The notes: generated by a model not told the origin, from the sequence alone. A stretch of DNA of 52,680 bases from Leptolyngbyaceae cyanobacterium M33_DOE_097 (GCA_015296075.1 DVDV01000190.1:1-52680); one strand, 5' to 3'; positions 34,366-45,188 are shown, numbered from the stretch's first letter. Program-made: numbers and translations.

Positions 34366-35457
34366 ATGAAAAAGATTTTGGTGATTGAGGATAGTCTGAG
34401 TATTCGTGAGTCAACAATCGATCTGCTACGGCTGCATGGCTTTGACGCGATCGCTGCTGAAAATGGTAAACAGGGGATTCAAATCGCTCAAACTTACCTG
34501 CCAAATCTGATTTTGTGCGATGTGATGATGCCTGAAATCGATGGCTATGGCGTTCTTACTGCGCTACGCAAGCATCCTAAAACGGCTGCCATTCCCTTTA
34601 TCTTCATCACGGCTCGCTCTGCTAAAGCTGATGTTCGGCAGGGGATGGAGCTAGGCGCGGATGATTACCTGACCAAACCCTATACAGCAGAGGAGTTGCT
34701 GAAGGCGATCACCAGTCGGTTTGAGAAACAATCGGTCTTACAAACGCAATCTCAGCGCCAGCTTGACGATTTGCGTAACAGCATCGCGATGTCGCTGCCC
34801 CATGAGCTACGCACTCCACTCCACGGCATTATGGGGCTGGCCGAAGTCCTGATGGAAGACCATCAACACATCTCTAGCGCTGAGATCTATGAGATGGCGC
34901 AGGGCATTCACCAATCTGCCGAGCGGCTTTACCGCCTGATTCAAAACTTTTTGCTTTATGCCGAGTTAGAGATGACGCTCTACGACTCTGAGCGGCAAGC
35001 CGCTTACACCAGCTACGAAACCCACTATCCCCAGGTGTTAATTGCTAACATCGCCACAAAAATTGCTGAACAGGCTAACCGTACTAAAGACCTACGCCTC
35101 AATTTGCAAAATCAGGCGATTCGGTTTGGCGATATTCACCTGAAAAAAGTGATCGAAGAATTGGTCAGTAACGCCTTTAAGTTTTCTGAGGCAGACACAC
35201 CAGTGACGCTGACCAGCATGGCAACTGACACAGGTTATACGCTTTACATCAGCGATCGCGGACGGGGCATGACCGCCCAACAAATCGCGCAACTGGGGGC
35301 TTACGTGCAGTTTGAGCGTGACTTTTATGAGCAGCAGGGTTCTGGATTGGGGATTGCGATCGCCAAGCGGTTGGTAGAGCTGCACAAGGGGCAATTTTCG
35401 ATTGATAGTGACCCTGGGCATCAAACAATTGTCTGCCTCAAGTTACAACCCATTTAA
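34366..35457 (+). CDS. Response-regulator/histidine-kinase hybrid
   Basis: 363 aa with the receiver domain first: KILVIEDSLSIRES, phosphoacceptor Asp in LILCDVMMPEIDG, FITARSAK and DYLTKPYTAEELL. A coiled-coil linker and a HisKA domain follow, with His in MSLPHELRTPLHGIMGLAEVL. Then comes a HATPase domain with ELVSNAFKFSE (N box), DRGRGM (G1) and GSGLGIAI (G2). It has no membrane segment, so it senses in the cytoplasm or is driven by another kinase acting on its receiver. It diverges from the glycolate genes by 138 nt. Such hybrid proteins are common in cyanobacteria; the signal is unknown. Confidence 0.92.
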   Translation: MKKILVIEDSLSIRESTIDLLRLHGFDAIAAENGKQGIQIAQTYLPNLILCDVMMPEIDGYGVLTALRKHPKTAAIPFIFITARSAKADVRQGMELGADDYLTKPYTAEELLKAITSRFEKQSVLQTQSQRQLDDLRNSIAMSLPHELRTPLHGIMGLAEVLMEDHQHISSAEIYEMAQGIHQSAERLYRLIQNFLLYAELEMTLYDSERQAAYTSYETHYPQVLIANIATKIAEQANRTKDLRLNLQNQAIRFGDIHLKKVIEELVSNAFKFSEADTPVTLTSMATDTGYTLYISDRGRGMTAQQIAQLGAYVQFERDFYEQQGSGLGIAIAKRLVELHKGQFSIDSDPGHQTIVCLKLQPI

Positions 35458-35518
35458 GCTGCCTGGTAGCGATCGCGATTCTGTTGCTAAACTGATGATC
35501 GACTTTTGATGGGTTCTT

Positions 35519-35746
35519 ATGAATAAACGCCATACGATCGATTCCAGTCAACTGCTGCGTCGGGCCGATGATCTGATCTCAGCCGCTTCTAACCGCTATC
35601 GGATTACGGTGCAGGTTGCAAACCGAGCCAAGCGACGTCGATTTGACGATTTTGAAGGCATGGATGACATCAATATGAAACCCGTGATGCGGGCCATTAT
35701 TGAGATGTCGGACGAGCTAACTCAACCTGAAATCATTGGCGACTAG
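35519..35746 (+). CDS. rpoZ: RpoZ, RNA polymerase omega subunit
   Basis: 75 aa, the typical size of cyanobacterial omega. It reads [48 protein letters not shown] when taken in short blocks, with the conserved 'NRY.I...VA.RAK' core, then [13 protein letters not shown]. Omega helps fold and assemble beta' and, in cyanobacteria, favours recruitment of the primary sigma factor. It lies 61 nt after the hybrid kinase. Confidence 0.95.
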   Translation: MNKRHTIDSSQLLRRADDLISAASNRYRITVQVANRAKRRRFDDFEGMDDINMKPVMRAIIEMSDELTQPEIIGD

Positions 35747-35799
35747 GTGTACCTCCGCCTTTTAAGGCTGAAGGGTTAAGCACGATGCAATCTTTGGGG

Positions 35800-35828
35800 A
35801 GGGGTTTGGCATTGCCAAACCCTTACAG
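35800..35828. repeat. Hairpin repeat related to the CGCCCTTACAG family
   Basis: GGGTTTGGC (35802-35810) and GCCAAACCC (35814-35822) form a 9-bp stem with a 3-nt loop, extended by G-T and A-T pairs. The trailing CCCTTACAG is the same as at the repeats near 7992 and 29794. It follows rpoZ but has no T-run, so it is read as a dispersed repeat instead of a terminator. Confidence 0.6.
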
Positions 35829-35996
35829 CAAGGAAGTTGTGCAAATTATTTGAGTTACCTTTTGGCAAAGAAATTTTATGAGGCTATCGGGGTAAGAGAC
35901 TCATCCTAATTGACTCGTTTAATTTCTCTTGAGAATAAATTGTAACTTCCTCAAATCGGTTCAAGGGGTCACTGTGACGTGTGAGTGAGTGAAATC

Positions 35997-36581
35997 ATGA
36001 GAAGCTGGCGACGGTTTACTACATTTTGGGTCGGTCTGCTGTTTAGCTTCAGCTTGACAGGACTGTTGGTTCATCCATCGCTTCAGCTGGGTGGAGCTAC
36101 GCCTGCGATCGCCCAAAATCGGGTTCAGCTCGATCAGGCTTGGCGCTCAGTCTACCAGCAGTTGCCCGATATTCCTAAAGAAAATCAGTACATCAGCGCT
36201 GAAACCAACCAGGTTGATGAGAATGACACATTGGTTGGTCGCTTGATCCGCTATCACCTCTATGAAAAGCAACGCCCCCCCTTCTTTCGGCTTGACTGGA
36301 AGCTAACCCTGGCGGACTACTTGGGGGTAAATGAGCTAATGGAGCCGACTACCTATCCGAGTGCGAAGCAGCTCAAGATCAATCCAATGGAAGGCGATAT
36401 TGCTGCGATTAAACGACTCAATCGCGCTCAACGAAATGCTTTAGTGCAGGCGCTCACCGATGCTTTTAGCAGCGTCAGACCCGCTCAGTTTCAGGACAAC
36501 TCACCCACAGCGAAGCCCACTGCAACTCCCAAGGCTCCCAGTGTAAAAGGCCCCGGAGGGGCAGATTTATTGCGGCCATGA
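35997..36581 (+). CDS. Secreted protein of unknown function
   Basis: 194 aa from ATG 35997; an in-frame GTG at 35985 adds four residues. N-terminal signal peptide: MRSWRRFTTFWVGLLFSFSL..., with a cleavage-like ATPAIAQ around residue 40. The mature part is helical (RVQLDQAWRSVYQQLPDIP, NTLVGRLIRYHLYEKQRPPFFRLDWKLTLADYLG-like) and has a Pro/Thr-rich tail (TAKPTATPKAPSVK). Conserved-looking 'RYHLYEK...FFRLDWKLTLADYL' suggests a cyanobacterial family, name not recalled. Its stop overlaps the DUF1818 start by 4 nt, so the two are probably translated together. Confidence 0.8.
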   Translation: MRSWRRFTTFWVGLLFSFSLTGLLVHPSLQLGGATPAIAQNRVQLDQAWRSVYQQLPDIPKENQYISAETNQVDENDTLVGRLIRYHLYEKQRPPFFRLDWKLTLADYLGVNELMEPTTYPSAKQLKINPMEGDIAAIKRLNRAQRNALVQALTDAFSSVRPAQFQDNSPTAKPTATPKAPSVKGPGGADLLRP

Positions 36582-36946
36582 CGGGTAAGCTATACCGCAG
36601 CGGGACAGGTTGGCGCTTTGGTAGCGACCCAGCCGCAACTCCGTTTACAGGTTTGGTCGGCGCAGAGGATTGGGCGATCGAGCTAACCAGTGAAGAACTT
36701 GAGGACTTTTGCCGCTTGTTCCAACAACTAGCGGAAACAATGCAGGCAATGGCCGCCGAGCTAATGCCCGAAGAAGCGATCGCCTGCGAACTCGAAACCG
36801 ACCGGATCTGGCTGGAAGCCTCCGGTTTTCCCGATGCTTACCGCCTCCACTTGATCGTCTCGACCGGACGCCGGGCCGAAGGCGAGTGGAGTGCTGAAGC
36901 AGTTCCAGACTTACTTCAAGCGGTGCGATCGCGCCAGGTCTTCTGA
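36578..36946 (+). CDS. DUF1818 family protein
   Basis: 122 aa of the cyanobacteria-specific DUF1818 family: KLYRSGTGWRFGSDP, FTGLVGAEDWAIELTSEELEDFCRLFQQL, CELETDRIWLEASGFPDAYRLHLIVST, RRAEGEWSAEAVPDLLQAV. The family has a Whirly-like beta fold; no function is established. Start overlaps the previous gene by ATGA. It is convergent with topA, 17 nt apart. Confidence 0.93.
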   Translation: MTGKLYRSGTGWRFGSDPAATPFTGLVGAEDWAIELTSEELEDFCRLFQQLAETMQAMAAELMPEEAIACELETDRIWLEASGFPDAYRLHLIVSTGRRAEGEWSAEAVPDLLQAVRSRQVF

Positions 36947-36963
36947 CATCGCTCTAACCAGGG

Positions 36964-39705
36964 CTATGCAGAGGTCTTCTTGCGAGTCGTTGGCGTTGTT
37001 GACTTTTTCGCGGCTGATTTTGCCGTTGTCTTGCGGGTAGTGGTCTTTTTAGCAGTGGTCTTTTTGGCAGTAGTAGTCTTCTCAGCCGTCTCTTTAGCCG
37101 CGCTGGTTGATTTGCGCGACTTGGTTTTCTTGGTGCTGGCTTTCTCAGCGAGAGCTGCTACCGCCTGCTCTAGCGTGATTGACTCGACCGTCTGACCCTC
37201 TGGCAACGACGCATTCACCTTGCCATGCTTGATGTAATGACCGTAGGGGCCATTGTAAACATTGACGGGTTCCCCATCGTCAGGGTGAGCGCCCAACTCC
37301 CGCAAGGGTTTCGCCGCCGCCCGTCGCCCACGACCCGATTTCGGCTCTGCCAAAAGTGCTAAGGCTCGTTCCAGGGTGATGGTCAAAACATCATCGTCAC
37401 CTTTGAGCGATCGATAATCCTTACCATCTTTACCCTGGTCATGCACGATATAAGGACCAAAGCGGCCTAAACTTGCCTGAATTCGTGCCCCCGTCTCAGG
37501 GTGAACGCCCAGCGTACGTGGCAGAGCCAACAAGCCAACCGCCATCTCCATCGAGACGTTCTCCGGCTTCACGCCCTTGGGTAGCGAAGCGCGCTTTGGC
37601 TTCGGATTTTCTTCCGTCACTTCGCCGAGTTGCACATAAGGCCCGTAAGCCCCAATCAAAACGTAAATTGGCTCCCCATTCTCAGGGTGAAATCCGAGTT
37701 TGTCAGGCCCCTCTGTCTTTTGCTTCAGCAGCAACTCAACTTGACCCGCATCCAGATCTGAAGGCGTCAGGTCTTTGGGAATGTTGGCCTTGACCGTTTC
37801 ATCCCCATTTTCAGCTTCGATATAAGCGCCGTAGCGACCAATGCGCACTTTGGCATCAATACCTTGCAGGTCAACGGTGCGAGCCTGGTTGGGATCAATC
37901 TGACTTTCTTGCTCTTTTACCTGAGTTTCTAGACCCTCATCTCCCAGATAAAACTCCTTTAGGTAAGGCAACCAGTTGACTTCTCCGGTCGAGATGTCAT
38001 CCAGTGTTTCTTCCATGCGGGCGGTAAAGCTGGTATCAACCAGGTCAGGGAAGTAGTTCTCTAACAAAGAGGTCACTGCAAAGGCTGTAAAGGTTGGCAC
38101 CAGCGAATTGTTGGTCATCTGAGCGTAGCCGCGATCGATGATGGTGCCAATAATGCTGGCGTAGGTACTGGGCCGACCGATCCCTTCACTCTCCAGCATT
38201 TTGACCAGAGATGCTTCAGTAAAGCGGGCGGGTGGCTGAGTTTCGTGCCCGATCGCATCCAAATCAACACAGTTTGGTGTATCCCCGACTTGCATCGGCG
38301 GCAGAATGACTTCCTGATCTTCGATCGCCGCATCGGGGTCATCCGAACCCTCAACATAGGCCCGGAAGAAGCCAGGAAAGTCAATCCGTTTACCCGTCGC
38401 ACGAAATCCGGCATCCTCAACCTGAATCTGGACGGTGATATTGGTTTGGCGAGCTTCTGCCATCTGGGTTGCGACCGTCCGCTTCCAGATCAGGTCATAG
38501 AGACGAAACTCCCGATCCCTCAGTCCGGTTTGTTGGGGCGTGCGAAAGGTGCTACCCGCCGGACGAATTGCCTCGTGAGCCTCTTGCGCACCCTTGCTCT
38601 TGGTGGAGTACTGTCGGGGTTGGGGGCTGAGGTAGTTAGTGCCATACATCGCCTCAACACAGCTCCGCGCTGCCGCCACAGCCTGCTGCGATAGGTGAAC
38701 CGAGTCCGTACGCATGTAGGTGATGTAGCCTTGCTCATACAGGCTTTGCGCAACCCGCATCGTGTCTCGTGCTGACAGACCCAGTTTGCGGTTGGCCTCT
38801 TGCTGCAAAGTCGAGGTGGTGAAGGGAGGCGCTGGCTTACGGGTTGTGGGTCGTTCTTCCAGGTTGGTCACTGTCCAGGCGCGATCGCGAATCCGATCAG
38901 CCAGACTGCGGGCCTCTGCTTCCCCTAACAGCACCACATTGCGGCCTTCAATCACACGCCCAGTCGCTTCATCAAAGTCACTACCCATAGCGACCTTGAC
39001 ACCACCGACTGTGACCAGCTTGGCTTCAAAAGTTTGACGTTCTTGTTTTTTCCCTTTGCCGCTTTGAGCCTGGGTTTCTAGTTCTGCTTTGAGATCCCAG
39101 TAGCTCCCTTTTTTGAAAGCACGCCGCTCCCGTTCACGGGCAACCAGCAGACGCACCGCAACCGACTGCACGCGTCCGGCTGATAAACCAAACGCAATCT
39201 TCTTCCACAGCAGCGGTGACAGGGTATAACCCACTAACCGATCCAAAATACGGCGGGTTTCTTGGGCGCGAACCAGTTGTTGATCGACCTCACGACAGTT
39301 TTGGATTGCTTCTTGAATCGCCTCTTCCGTAATTTCGTGAAACACCATCCGCTTGATTGGCACCTTTGGCTGCAACACCTGCAACAAGTGCCAGCTAATG
39401 CTTTCACCCTCGCGGTCTTCGTCAGTCGCCAGAATCAATTCATCGGCTGCCTTAAGTGCCTCTTTCAGCTCCTTAACGACCTTTTTCTTATCTTGTGGAA
39501 TCACGTAGAGCGGCTCAAAGTTGCTCTCAACATTGACCCCCAGCTGCGCCCATTTTTCAGCTTTGACACTCGCCGGAATCTCACTTGCCGACTGGGGCAA
39601 ATCGCGTACGTGCCCCATGGACGCTTCAACGCGGTAATCCCGTGGCAGGTAGTTGCGAATCGTTTTTGCTTTTGTGGGAGATTCGACAATTACAAGCTTT
39701 GACAT
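36964..39705 (-). CDS. topA: TopA, type IA DNA topoisomerase I
   Basis: 913 aa from ATG 39703-39705 ([16 protein letters not shown]); the upstream in-frame extension to 39822 is not family-like. TopA relaxes negative supercoils by single-strand passage. TOPRIM acidic residues are in [16 protein letters not shown], and the active-site Tyr is in [31 protein letters not shown] and the gate segment [23 protein letters not shown] are normal. The C-terminus has several topo_C-type repeats ([75 protein letters not shown]) and a Lys/Thr/Ala-rich tail of ~50 residues ([17 protein letters not shown]), useful for DNA binding. Confidence 0.96.
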   Translation of the reverse strand: MSKLVIVESPTKAKTIRNYLPRDYRVEASMGHVRDLPQSASEIPASVKAEKWAQLGVNVESNFEPLYVIPQDKKKVVKELKEALKAADELILATDEDREGESISWHLLQVLQPKVPIKRMVFHEITEEAIQEAIQNCREVDQQLVRAQETRRILDRLVGYTLSPLLWKKIAFGLSAGRVQSVAVRLLVARERERRAFKKGSYWDLKAELETQAQSGKGKKQERQTFEAKLVTVGGVKVAMGSDFDEATGRVIEGRNVVLLGEAEARSLADRIRDRAWTVTNLEERPTTRKPAPPFTTSTLQQEANRKLGLSARDTMRVAQSLYEQGYITYMRTDSVHLSQQAVAAARSCVEAMYGTNYLSPQPRQYSTKSKGAQEAHEAIRPAGSTFRTPQQTGLRDREFRLYDLIWKRTVATQMAEARQTNITVQIQVEDAGFRATGKRIDFPGFFRAYVEGSDDPDAAIEDQEVILPPMQVGDTPNCVDLDAIGHETQPPARFTEASLVKMLESEGIGRPSTYASIIGTIIDRGYAQMTNNSLVPTFTAFAVTSLLENYFPDLVDTSFTARMEETLDDISTGEVNWLPYLKEFYLGDEGLETQVKEQESQIDPNQARTVDLQGIDAKVRIGRYGAYIEAENGDETVKANIPKDLTPSDLDAGQVELLLKQKTEGPDKLGFHPENGEPIYVLIGAYGPYVQLGEVTEENPKPKRASLPKGVKPENVSMEMAVGLLALPRTLGVHPETGARIQASLGRFGPYIVHDQGKDGKDYRSLKGDDDVLTITLERALALLAEPKSGRGRRAAAKPLRELGAHPDDGEPVNVYNGPYGHYIKHGKVNASLPEGQTVESITLEQAVAALAEKASTKKTKSRKSTSAAKETAEKTTTAKKTTAKKTTTRKTTAKSAAKKSTTPTTRKKTSA

Positions 39706-40130
39706 GGTGGTTTGTCTCGAAACAGAAGGGGCAATGGGTAGATTTAGTGAACGAAATGAATGGATGGCATTACTTGATCTCTTCTTATCGTCAATATTGA
39801 ATCTACTATCAGGAGTTAACAAAAGTTCCCAATTTGAGAATTTTCACTCAAAGAGAATACAAACTTACCGCGAGCGGTGCGATCGCTGCTCTTTTAAAGA
39901 AACCTCAAAAAGACCTAACGCAAACACCTCATAAGTCAGGTTATGGCAGAAAAAAGGCAAAACTGCCAACTAAATCTGATGATTAACATAGAAAAAATCC
40001 TGTCTCTCTTTCTCAGTGTTACGGTAGATTGCAATGTAGAATCCAGTTTAGAAACATTTTGCAATTTCATCGCCTTGCCACAGGTATGGTTTTGCTTTAA
40101 CGTCAGTCGTAACACATCGAGGCTCAATGC
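39706..40130. other. 425-nt divergent region between topA and ndhB
   Basis: Holds the promoters of topA and ndhB. No ORF, hairpin or NtcA box is convincing. Several T/A-rich -10-like hexamers occur, but no single start is clear. Confidence 0.5.
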
Positions 40131-41717
40131 ATGGATTTTGCTAGTCTTGCCGCCCAACTTAATACAGGCGTGATCGCCCCTGAGTTGATCGTCATAGGGA
40201 CGTTGCTACTCGTCTTAGTGGGGGATTTAATCGTTGGGCGCACAGCGTCTACCCGCTGGACTCCCTACATCGCGATCGCGGGCTTGCTAGTGTCAGTTGG
40301 GGCACTTTACTTTCAGTGGGATGCCACCGATACTGTTTCCTTCCTAGGCAGCTTTAACGGTGATGCTCTCAGTATTGTATTCCGTGGCATTATTGCGCTG
40401 TCAGCCGCCGTTACGATCTTGATGTCGGTGCGCTACATCGAGCAGTCAGGCACAGCCCTAGCAGAATTTATTGTAATTTTGCTGACTGCCACGGTCGGCG
40501 GCATGTTTCTCTCTGGGGCCGACGAACTCGTAATGATTTTCGTTTCTCTGGAGACATTAAGTATTTCTTCGTACCTATTAACGGGTTATACCAAGCGGGA
40601 TCCTCGTTCAAACGAAGCCGCGCTTAAGTATCTGCTAATTGGTGCGTCTAGCTCTGCCATTTTTCTCTATGGTTTATCCCTGCTGTATGGTCTGTCGGGC
40701 GGTCAAACCCAATTGGGCCAAATTGCCGATACTATTGCTGCAACTGGGTTAGACCAGTCAATTGGTTTAGTCATTGCGCTCGTCTTCGTAATCGCGGGGA
40801 TCGCGTTCAAAATTGCGGCGGTTCCGTTCCATCAGTGGACACCGGACGTTTACGAAGGTTCTCCTACACCTGTTGTGGCGTTCCTCTCGGTTGGCTCAAA
40901 GGCCGCAGGTTTTGCTCTGGCTGTACGGTTGCTGGTGACGGCCTTTCCTCTGCTTAACGACCAGTGGCGTTTTGTGTTAACAGCTCTGGCGATTTTGAGC
41001 ATGATTTTGGGGAACGTGGTGGCATTGGCTCAAACCAGCATGAAGCGGATGTTGGCTTACTCCTCGATTGGTCAAGCTGGCTTCGTGATGATTGGTTTGG
41101 TGATTGGCACCGATGCGGGTTACTCAGCCATGCTGTTTTACCTGCTGGTTTACCTGTTTATGAACCTGGGCGCGTTTACCTGCGTCATTCTCTTCTCACT
41201 GAGAACTGGGACTGATCAAATCAGTGAATATGCGGGGCTTTACCAAAAAGATCCACTCCTGACTCTGGCACTCAGTGTTTGCTTGCTGTCTCTTGGTGGT
41301 ATTCCGCCATTGGCAGGCTTCTTCGGAAAAATCTACTTGTTCTGGGCTGGTTGGCAGGCTGGGGCTTACGGTCTGGTGTTGCTTGGTCTGGTAACGAGTG
41401 TTATCTCGATTTACTACTACATTCGTGTGGTCAAGATGATGGTCGTGAAAGAGCCGCACGAAATGTCAGACGTTGTGAAAAATTATCCAGCTCCTAATTG
41501 GAATCTGGTCGGTATGCGGCCGTTGCAAGTGGGCTTGATTGTGTCGCTGATTGCAACCTCTCTCGCAGGCATTCTCTCGAACCCTCTGTTTAATCTGGTG
41601 AATGGAGCGGTTGAGAAGACCCCAATTTTGCAAGCGGCGATCGCGGCTCGCAAATCGGTAGCAACTGACCTTAAGCTACAAAAAGCACCTCGTCTCACCG
41701 TAAGTTCACTGAAGTAG
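40131..41717 (+). CDS. ndhB: NdhB, subunit 2 of the NDH-1 photosynthetic complex I
   Basis: 528 aa with about 14 membrane helices. NdhB is one of the three antiporter-like subunits of NDH-1, used for cyclic electron flow, respiration and CO2 uptake. Landmarks: [71 protein letters not shown] and [19 protein letters not shown]. The conserved Glu of helix 5 ([10 protein letters not shown]) and Lys near SVGSKAAG are present. It is followed by a strong terminator. Confidence 0.97.
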   Translation: MDFASLAAQLNTGVIAPELIVIGTLLLVLVGDLIVGRTASTRWTPYIAIAGLLVSVGALYFQWDATDTVSFLGSFNGDALSIVFRGIIALSAAVTILMSVRYIEQSGTALAEFIVILLTATVGGMFLSGADELVMIFVSLETLSISSYLLTGYTKRDPRSNEAALKYLLIGASSSAIFLYGLSLLYGLSGGQTQLGQIADTIAATGLDQSIGLVIALVFVIAGIAFKIAAVPFHQWTPDVYEGSPTPVVAFLSVGSKAAGFALAVRLLVTAFPLLNDQWRFVLTALAILSMILGNVVALAQTSMKRMLAYSSIGQAGFVMIGLVIGTDAGYSAMLFYLLVYLFMNLGAFTCVILFSLRTGTDQISEYAGLYQKDPLLTLALSVCLLSLGGIPPLAGFFGKIYLFWAGWQAGAYGLVLLGLVTSVISIYYYIRVVKMMVVKEPHEMSDVVKNYPAPNWNLVGMRPLQVGLIVSLIATSLAGILSNPLFNLVNGAVEKTPILQAAIAARKSVATDLKLQKAPRLTVSSLK

Positions 41718-41791
41718 TAAGGTGCGATCGCGGCTCAATCAGCGGATCCATCAGCTATTTTTGATAGTCTCTACCATTACAAATTTCTGAG

Positions 41792-41820
41792 TTAGCGCTG
41801 AATTTCAGCGCTAATTTTCT
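41792..41820 (+). terminator. Intrinsic terminator of ndhB
   Basis: TTAGCGCTG (41792-41800) pairs with CAGCGCTAA (41806-41814) over a 5-nt loop and is followed by TTTTCTTTT. It lies 74 nt after the ndhB stop. Confidence 0.88.
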
Positions 41821-41838
41821 TTTGAGGAGCTATAAATA

Positions 41839-41903
41839 CTTCTATAAACGTTCGATGAAGCAACCCTCCGCAATATTGAAGCTTCTATAAATGTCGAACT
41901 TCA
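41839..41903. repeat. Short imperfect direct repeat in the 5' region of the nucleotidase gene
   Basis: CTTCTATAAACGTTCG at 41839-41854 is followed at 41882-41897 by CTTCTATAAATGTCGA, sharing CTTCTATAAA. Two such copies 43 bp apart upstream of a phosphatase gene could be a regulator site, but no known box is matched. Confidence 0.35.
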
Positions 41904-42127
41904 TTAAGTTCTCCTTGCCTGCTATTTAACCCGTCTTAACTTACACCTCCTAGGCTCTACATTGTCCGTGTATTTACGGGACGATCTGTTTCTTTGTTAC
42001 ACGCAAAGAAATTACTGGGTTTACCGCTTAATTCTTCTTTCAGTGTGGACAAACCTTACTTGTCCGCCATGTTTTGTTGAGGAAATTTTGCCGTTTTGCT
42101 TTTCTTATTCCTTACAGTAGTGAACCA

Positions 42128-44191
42128 ATGAAAAACTCTACTTCTCAGAGCTTTGGCTTGTCTCAACTTCGGCGTTACTTACTTGCCTCAACGTTGACGC
42201 TAAGCAGCATCCTGCTCCCCGCAAGCGCCCAAGCATTTACCCTCAACTTGCTACACTTCAGCGATGGCGAGTCCTCTTTACTGCCCCGCACCGGAGAGGT
42301 TGCACCCGCAACTCAACCCCCCTCAAGCTTTAACTACAGTGGAGTAGCCCTGTTTGCCGATCTAATTGATCGCCAGCGCAACGCTAGCTCTACTGACTTT
42401 GACCTGCTTGTCACAGCGGGTGATAACTTCTTGGCCGGGGTGCAGTTTGAAGCAAGTTTGAGCCTTCCCACAGGGCAAGAGTTTTATGACACTACCGCGC
42501 TTGAGCTATTCAACATTGACGTTGGTGGCATCGGCAACCACGAGTTTGACTTTGGTCCCGATGTTTTGGCTCGGTTTATCGATCCTGAAGGCGATGGTGT
42601 GGGCTTCCGACCATTCGTTTCATCTAACCTGGTCATTCCCGATGAAAGCCCTCTCAAGAGCTTGATTCAACCCAGCACTGTGATCACTAAAACAGTCAAC
42701 GGGGTTGAAGAACGCGTGGGCGTTGTGGGTGTTACCACGCCTTTACTGCGATCGATCTCTAGCCCTGGCAACATTCAGACGATTGGCGACACCTCGACTA
42801 ATCCTAATTTTCAACAATTGGTTGAACGGGTCCAGGCTGAGGTGGATAACCTGACCGCTCAAGGAATCGACAAGGTCGTTTTGGTTTCGCACCTGCAAGA
42901 CATCAACGAAGAGCGAGTTCTTGCAACTCGGCTAAACAACGTCGATGTGATTGTCGCGGCTGGAAGCGACACCCGTTTGGCAAATGAAGATGATCCGATT
43001 TTGCCTTTAGCCGGTGAAGCCCGAGTTCCCTCTTACCCTTTGATTTTTGACTCAGCAACTGGACAGCAGGTTGACAGTCTGTCCGCTGTAACAGGCACGC
43101 CGACTCTGATTGTTTCGACGGATGGCGAGTATAAGTATCTCGGTAATTTGCAAGTTGAGTTTACCAATGGCGCGATTTCAAGCATTCTAGAGCCAGGTTC
43201 GGGGCCAAAGCGCAACGCTGACTTAGATGGTTTAACCCCGCGCGCTGATCTGGTGAGCCAGGTGCAAGAACCTGTTGCAGCCTTTGTGGAAAGTCTTCGC
43301 TCCACAGTGATTGCTCAAACAAATGTGCCGCTGGATAGCGTGCGGACGAATGTGCGAGCCAGAAGTACCTTTGGTGGTAGTTTGATTGCTGACGCGATTC
43401 GGGATGCGGCGATCGACCAGGCAACGGCTCAAGGGCTTGACGCTAGCAAGATTCTGGTTGGCATTCAAAACGGGGGTGGTATTCGTAACGATCGCCAATT
43501 TGCTCCTGGTGACAACATCACCGCTTTCGATACCTTTGACGTATTGCCCTTCCTCAACTTTGTCACGGTTGTGCAAGATGTAACAGGTAACGAATTGCTC
43601 AGCATCTTGGAGCGATCGGTGTCCTCTCTATCAGCACCTGATGTAGGTGGTGGTGGTCAGTTTTTGCAACTGTCGGGCTTAGAAGTCGTCTATGATGTGA
43701 CCCAACCTGCCCAAGCGATTACAGCGGATGGTGTCATTACTTCACTCGGCTCGCGCATTCAAAGCATCTTCTTGGCTCCTGGCAACGATCGCACCGGACA
43801 GTTCATCTACGATGTCAGCAAAGGCGGTTTCCAACTGCCTTCTAACCAGGCGTTGTTTGACTTAGCAACGATTGACTTCACCGCGCGAGGTGGCGACAAT
43901 TTTGCCGCTCTAGCCGCAATTCCTGACAGTCGCAAGACAATTTTAGGGCTGACCTACCAACAGGCGCTCGAAAATTACCTCACCGAAAACTTGCAAGGTG
44001 TGGTGGATGCACTCGATATTCCTAATGGTGAAGGTGTGCGTGTGCGTGACATCACGGCGCTGGTTGCACCGCCAACTAACGAAGTTATCATTGTGCAGCC
44101 CATCCCTGAACCGACCACGATCGCAGGCGTTATCTTCGCTGGGGCAGGTTTAGTCCGACTCAAGCGGCGATCGAAACAAAACCAGGCTTAA
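42128..44191 (+). CDS. Secreted 5'-nucleotidase/metallophosphatase with PEP-CTERM sorting signal
   Basis: 687 aa from ATG 42128 (MKNSTSQSFGLS); the start at 42074 precedes it with non-family residues. A signal peptide (YLLASTLTLSSILLPASAQA) leads into a UshA-type metallophosphatase domain: LNLLHFSDGESSLLP, VTAGDNFLAG, GGIGNHEFDFG and VVLVSHLQDINEE, then the nucleotidase C-domain (VGIQNGGGIRNDR, FDTFDVLPFLNFVTVVQ). The usual 'D.H' first metal motif is here FSDGES, so the first His is absent. The C-terminus PIPEPTTIAGVIFAGAGL then KRRSK is a PEP-CTERM tag for exosortase processing. It may scavenge phosphate from nucleotides. Confidence 0.92.
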   Translation: MKNSTSQSFGLSQLRRYLLASTLTLSSILLPASAQAFTLNLLHFSDGESSLLPRTGEVAPATQPPSSFNYSGVALFADLIDRQRNASSTDFDLLVTAGDNFLAGVQFEASLSLPTGQEFYDTTALELFNIDVGGIGNHEFDFGPDVLARFIDPEGDGVGFRPFVSSNLVIPDESPLKSLIQPSTVITKTVNGVEERVGVVGVTTPLLRSISSPGNIQTIGDTSTNPNFQQLVERVQAEVDNLTAQGIDKVVLVSHLQDINEERVLATRLNNVDVIVAAGSDTRLANEDDPILPLAGEARVPSYPLIFDSATGQQVDSLSAVTGTPTLIVSTDGEYKYLGNLQVEFTNGAISSILEPGSGPKRNADLDGLTPRADLVSQVQEPVAAFVESLRSTVIAQTNVPLDSVRTNVRARSTFGGSLIADAIRDAAIDQATAQGLDASKILVGIQNGGGIRNDRQFAPGDNITAFDTFDVLPFLNFVTVVQDVTGNELLSILERSVSSLSAPDVGGGGQFLQLSGLEVVYDVTQPAQAITADGVITSLGSRIQSIFLAPGNDRTGQFIYDVSKGGFQLPSNQALFDLATIDFTARGGDNFAALAAIPDSRKTILGLTYQQALENYLTENLQGVVDALDIPNGEGVRVRDITALVAPPTNEVIIVQPIPEPTTIAGVIFAGAGLVRLKRRSKQNQA

Positions 44192-44222
44192 ACTTTTAAC
44201 TTCGACTAGAACGACAAATCTA

Positions 44223-44255
44223 AAAGAGGATTTAGGCAACTGAATCCTCTTTTTC
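44223..44255 (+). terminator. Intrinsic terminator of the nucleotidase gene
   Basis: AGAGGATT (44225-44232) pairs with AATCCTCT (44243-44250) and is followed by TTTT. It lies about 32 nt after the stop codon. Confidence 0.82.
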
Positions 44256-44387
44256 TTAAATTACGCAACCACCTCCTGCTAATGCGTTGTCTGAGTCCTC
44301 TACTGCCCAAGTTGCTGCAGTGGCCAAGGCGTATGGATTAAATCAGATCGGATATTTTTCGGTCGAAAGGGGCGAACGGTCGGATAG

Positions 44388-44428
44388 CTTTCGGCAATAG
44401 CCTTTCGGCATGGCTGCGCTAGGGCTAC
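44388..44428. repeat. Inverted partner of the dispersed repeat core at 7925-8000
   Basis: The sequence reads the reverse complement of the core at about 7938-7976: tttcggcaatagccttt, then cggcatggct, then cgctagggctac, with two single-base differences. It lies in the 539-nt intergenic region 44192-44730, which otherwise holds a terminator and the promoter of the next gene. Confidence 0.75.
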
Positions 44429-44730
44429 ACCAACACCCGTCCCAAAAAGTATTCCATTTCCAAAACGCGCCAAGCAACATCAATCGCGTTAACCAGAGCC
44501 AATATTGGACTTTATACCTCCATCAATTAAGAGCGGTCTTTAATGATTTCTCTCCTAGGGATGAGAGGAATTAGACGTGATTTCTATCATCTTCTAGATT
44601 AGAAGCCCTCTTAAACTACTGTAAAAATAAATACAGAAATTGAGTTTTCGGTCAGAAGTAAAGCATGAATTCAATTCAGCTTTGACTGACTAACTTAAGG
44701 GACTTATGTATTTTTCGAGGAGAAAAAGTC

Positions 44731-45060
44731 ATGCGATTTATCAATATTCTGCGACCTGTTCGCGTTTTGATTGTTGCTTTTATTTGCACCATTTTGTTTG
44801 TTACTAATTCGTTGCCTGCGCTTGCTGACACCTACCGCAGCCAGCCCACTGAAGGCGAAGCTCAGTTGAAGGAAACTTACCGCAACTCTGAAAGGACGTT
44901 GCAAAATCCGCCTAAAGATCTGAAAGAAGCTGCAAAGCGTTCAAATGAAGGTCTGAACGAAGTGCAAGGTGATGCTGACATCGACAAGATGGAATACTCT
45001 GAAAAAGGTGTTGCAATCAAAGACAAGATCGAAAAGGCATTAGAGAAAGTGACGAAGTAG
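44731..45060 (+). CDS. Low-temperature-induced-type small secreted protein
   Basis: 109 aa. The signal peptide MRFINILRPVRVLIVAFICTILF... ends near PALAD, and the mature part reads TEGEAQLKETYRNSERTLQNPPKDLKEAAKRSNEGLNEVQGDADIDKM in blocks. This matches a family annotated in cyanobacteria as low-temperature-induced protein; function unknown. The GAGGAG at 44717-44722, eight nt before the ATG, is an unusually strong ribosome site for this window and suggests high expression. Confidence 0.82.
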   Translation: MRFINILRPVRVLIVAFICTILFVTNSLPALADTYRSQPTEGEAQLKETYRNSERTLQNPPKDLKEAAKRSNEGLNEVQGDADIDKMEYSEKGVAIKDKIEKALEKVTK

Positions 45061-45188
45061 CGATCGCGTCTTAGCAATAGCATGCCTATTTATGGATGAG
45101 GTTGAGTGAAAAGTTTTTTGCAGGAAACTCTTTTCATCAAGTAGGAAGATTGCCTTAGCATTTCTAAACGATTTCTGATAGAAGAACC

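Noticed and set aside
35800-35828. Terminator of rpoZ
   Set aside because: The stem is strong but has no T-run, and its end matches the CCCTTACAG repeat family.
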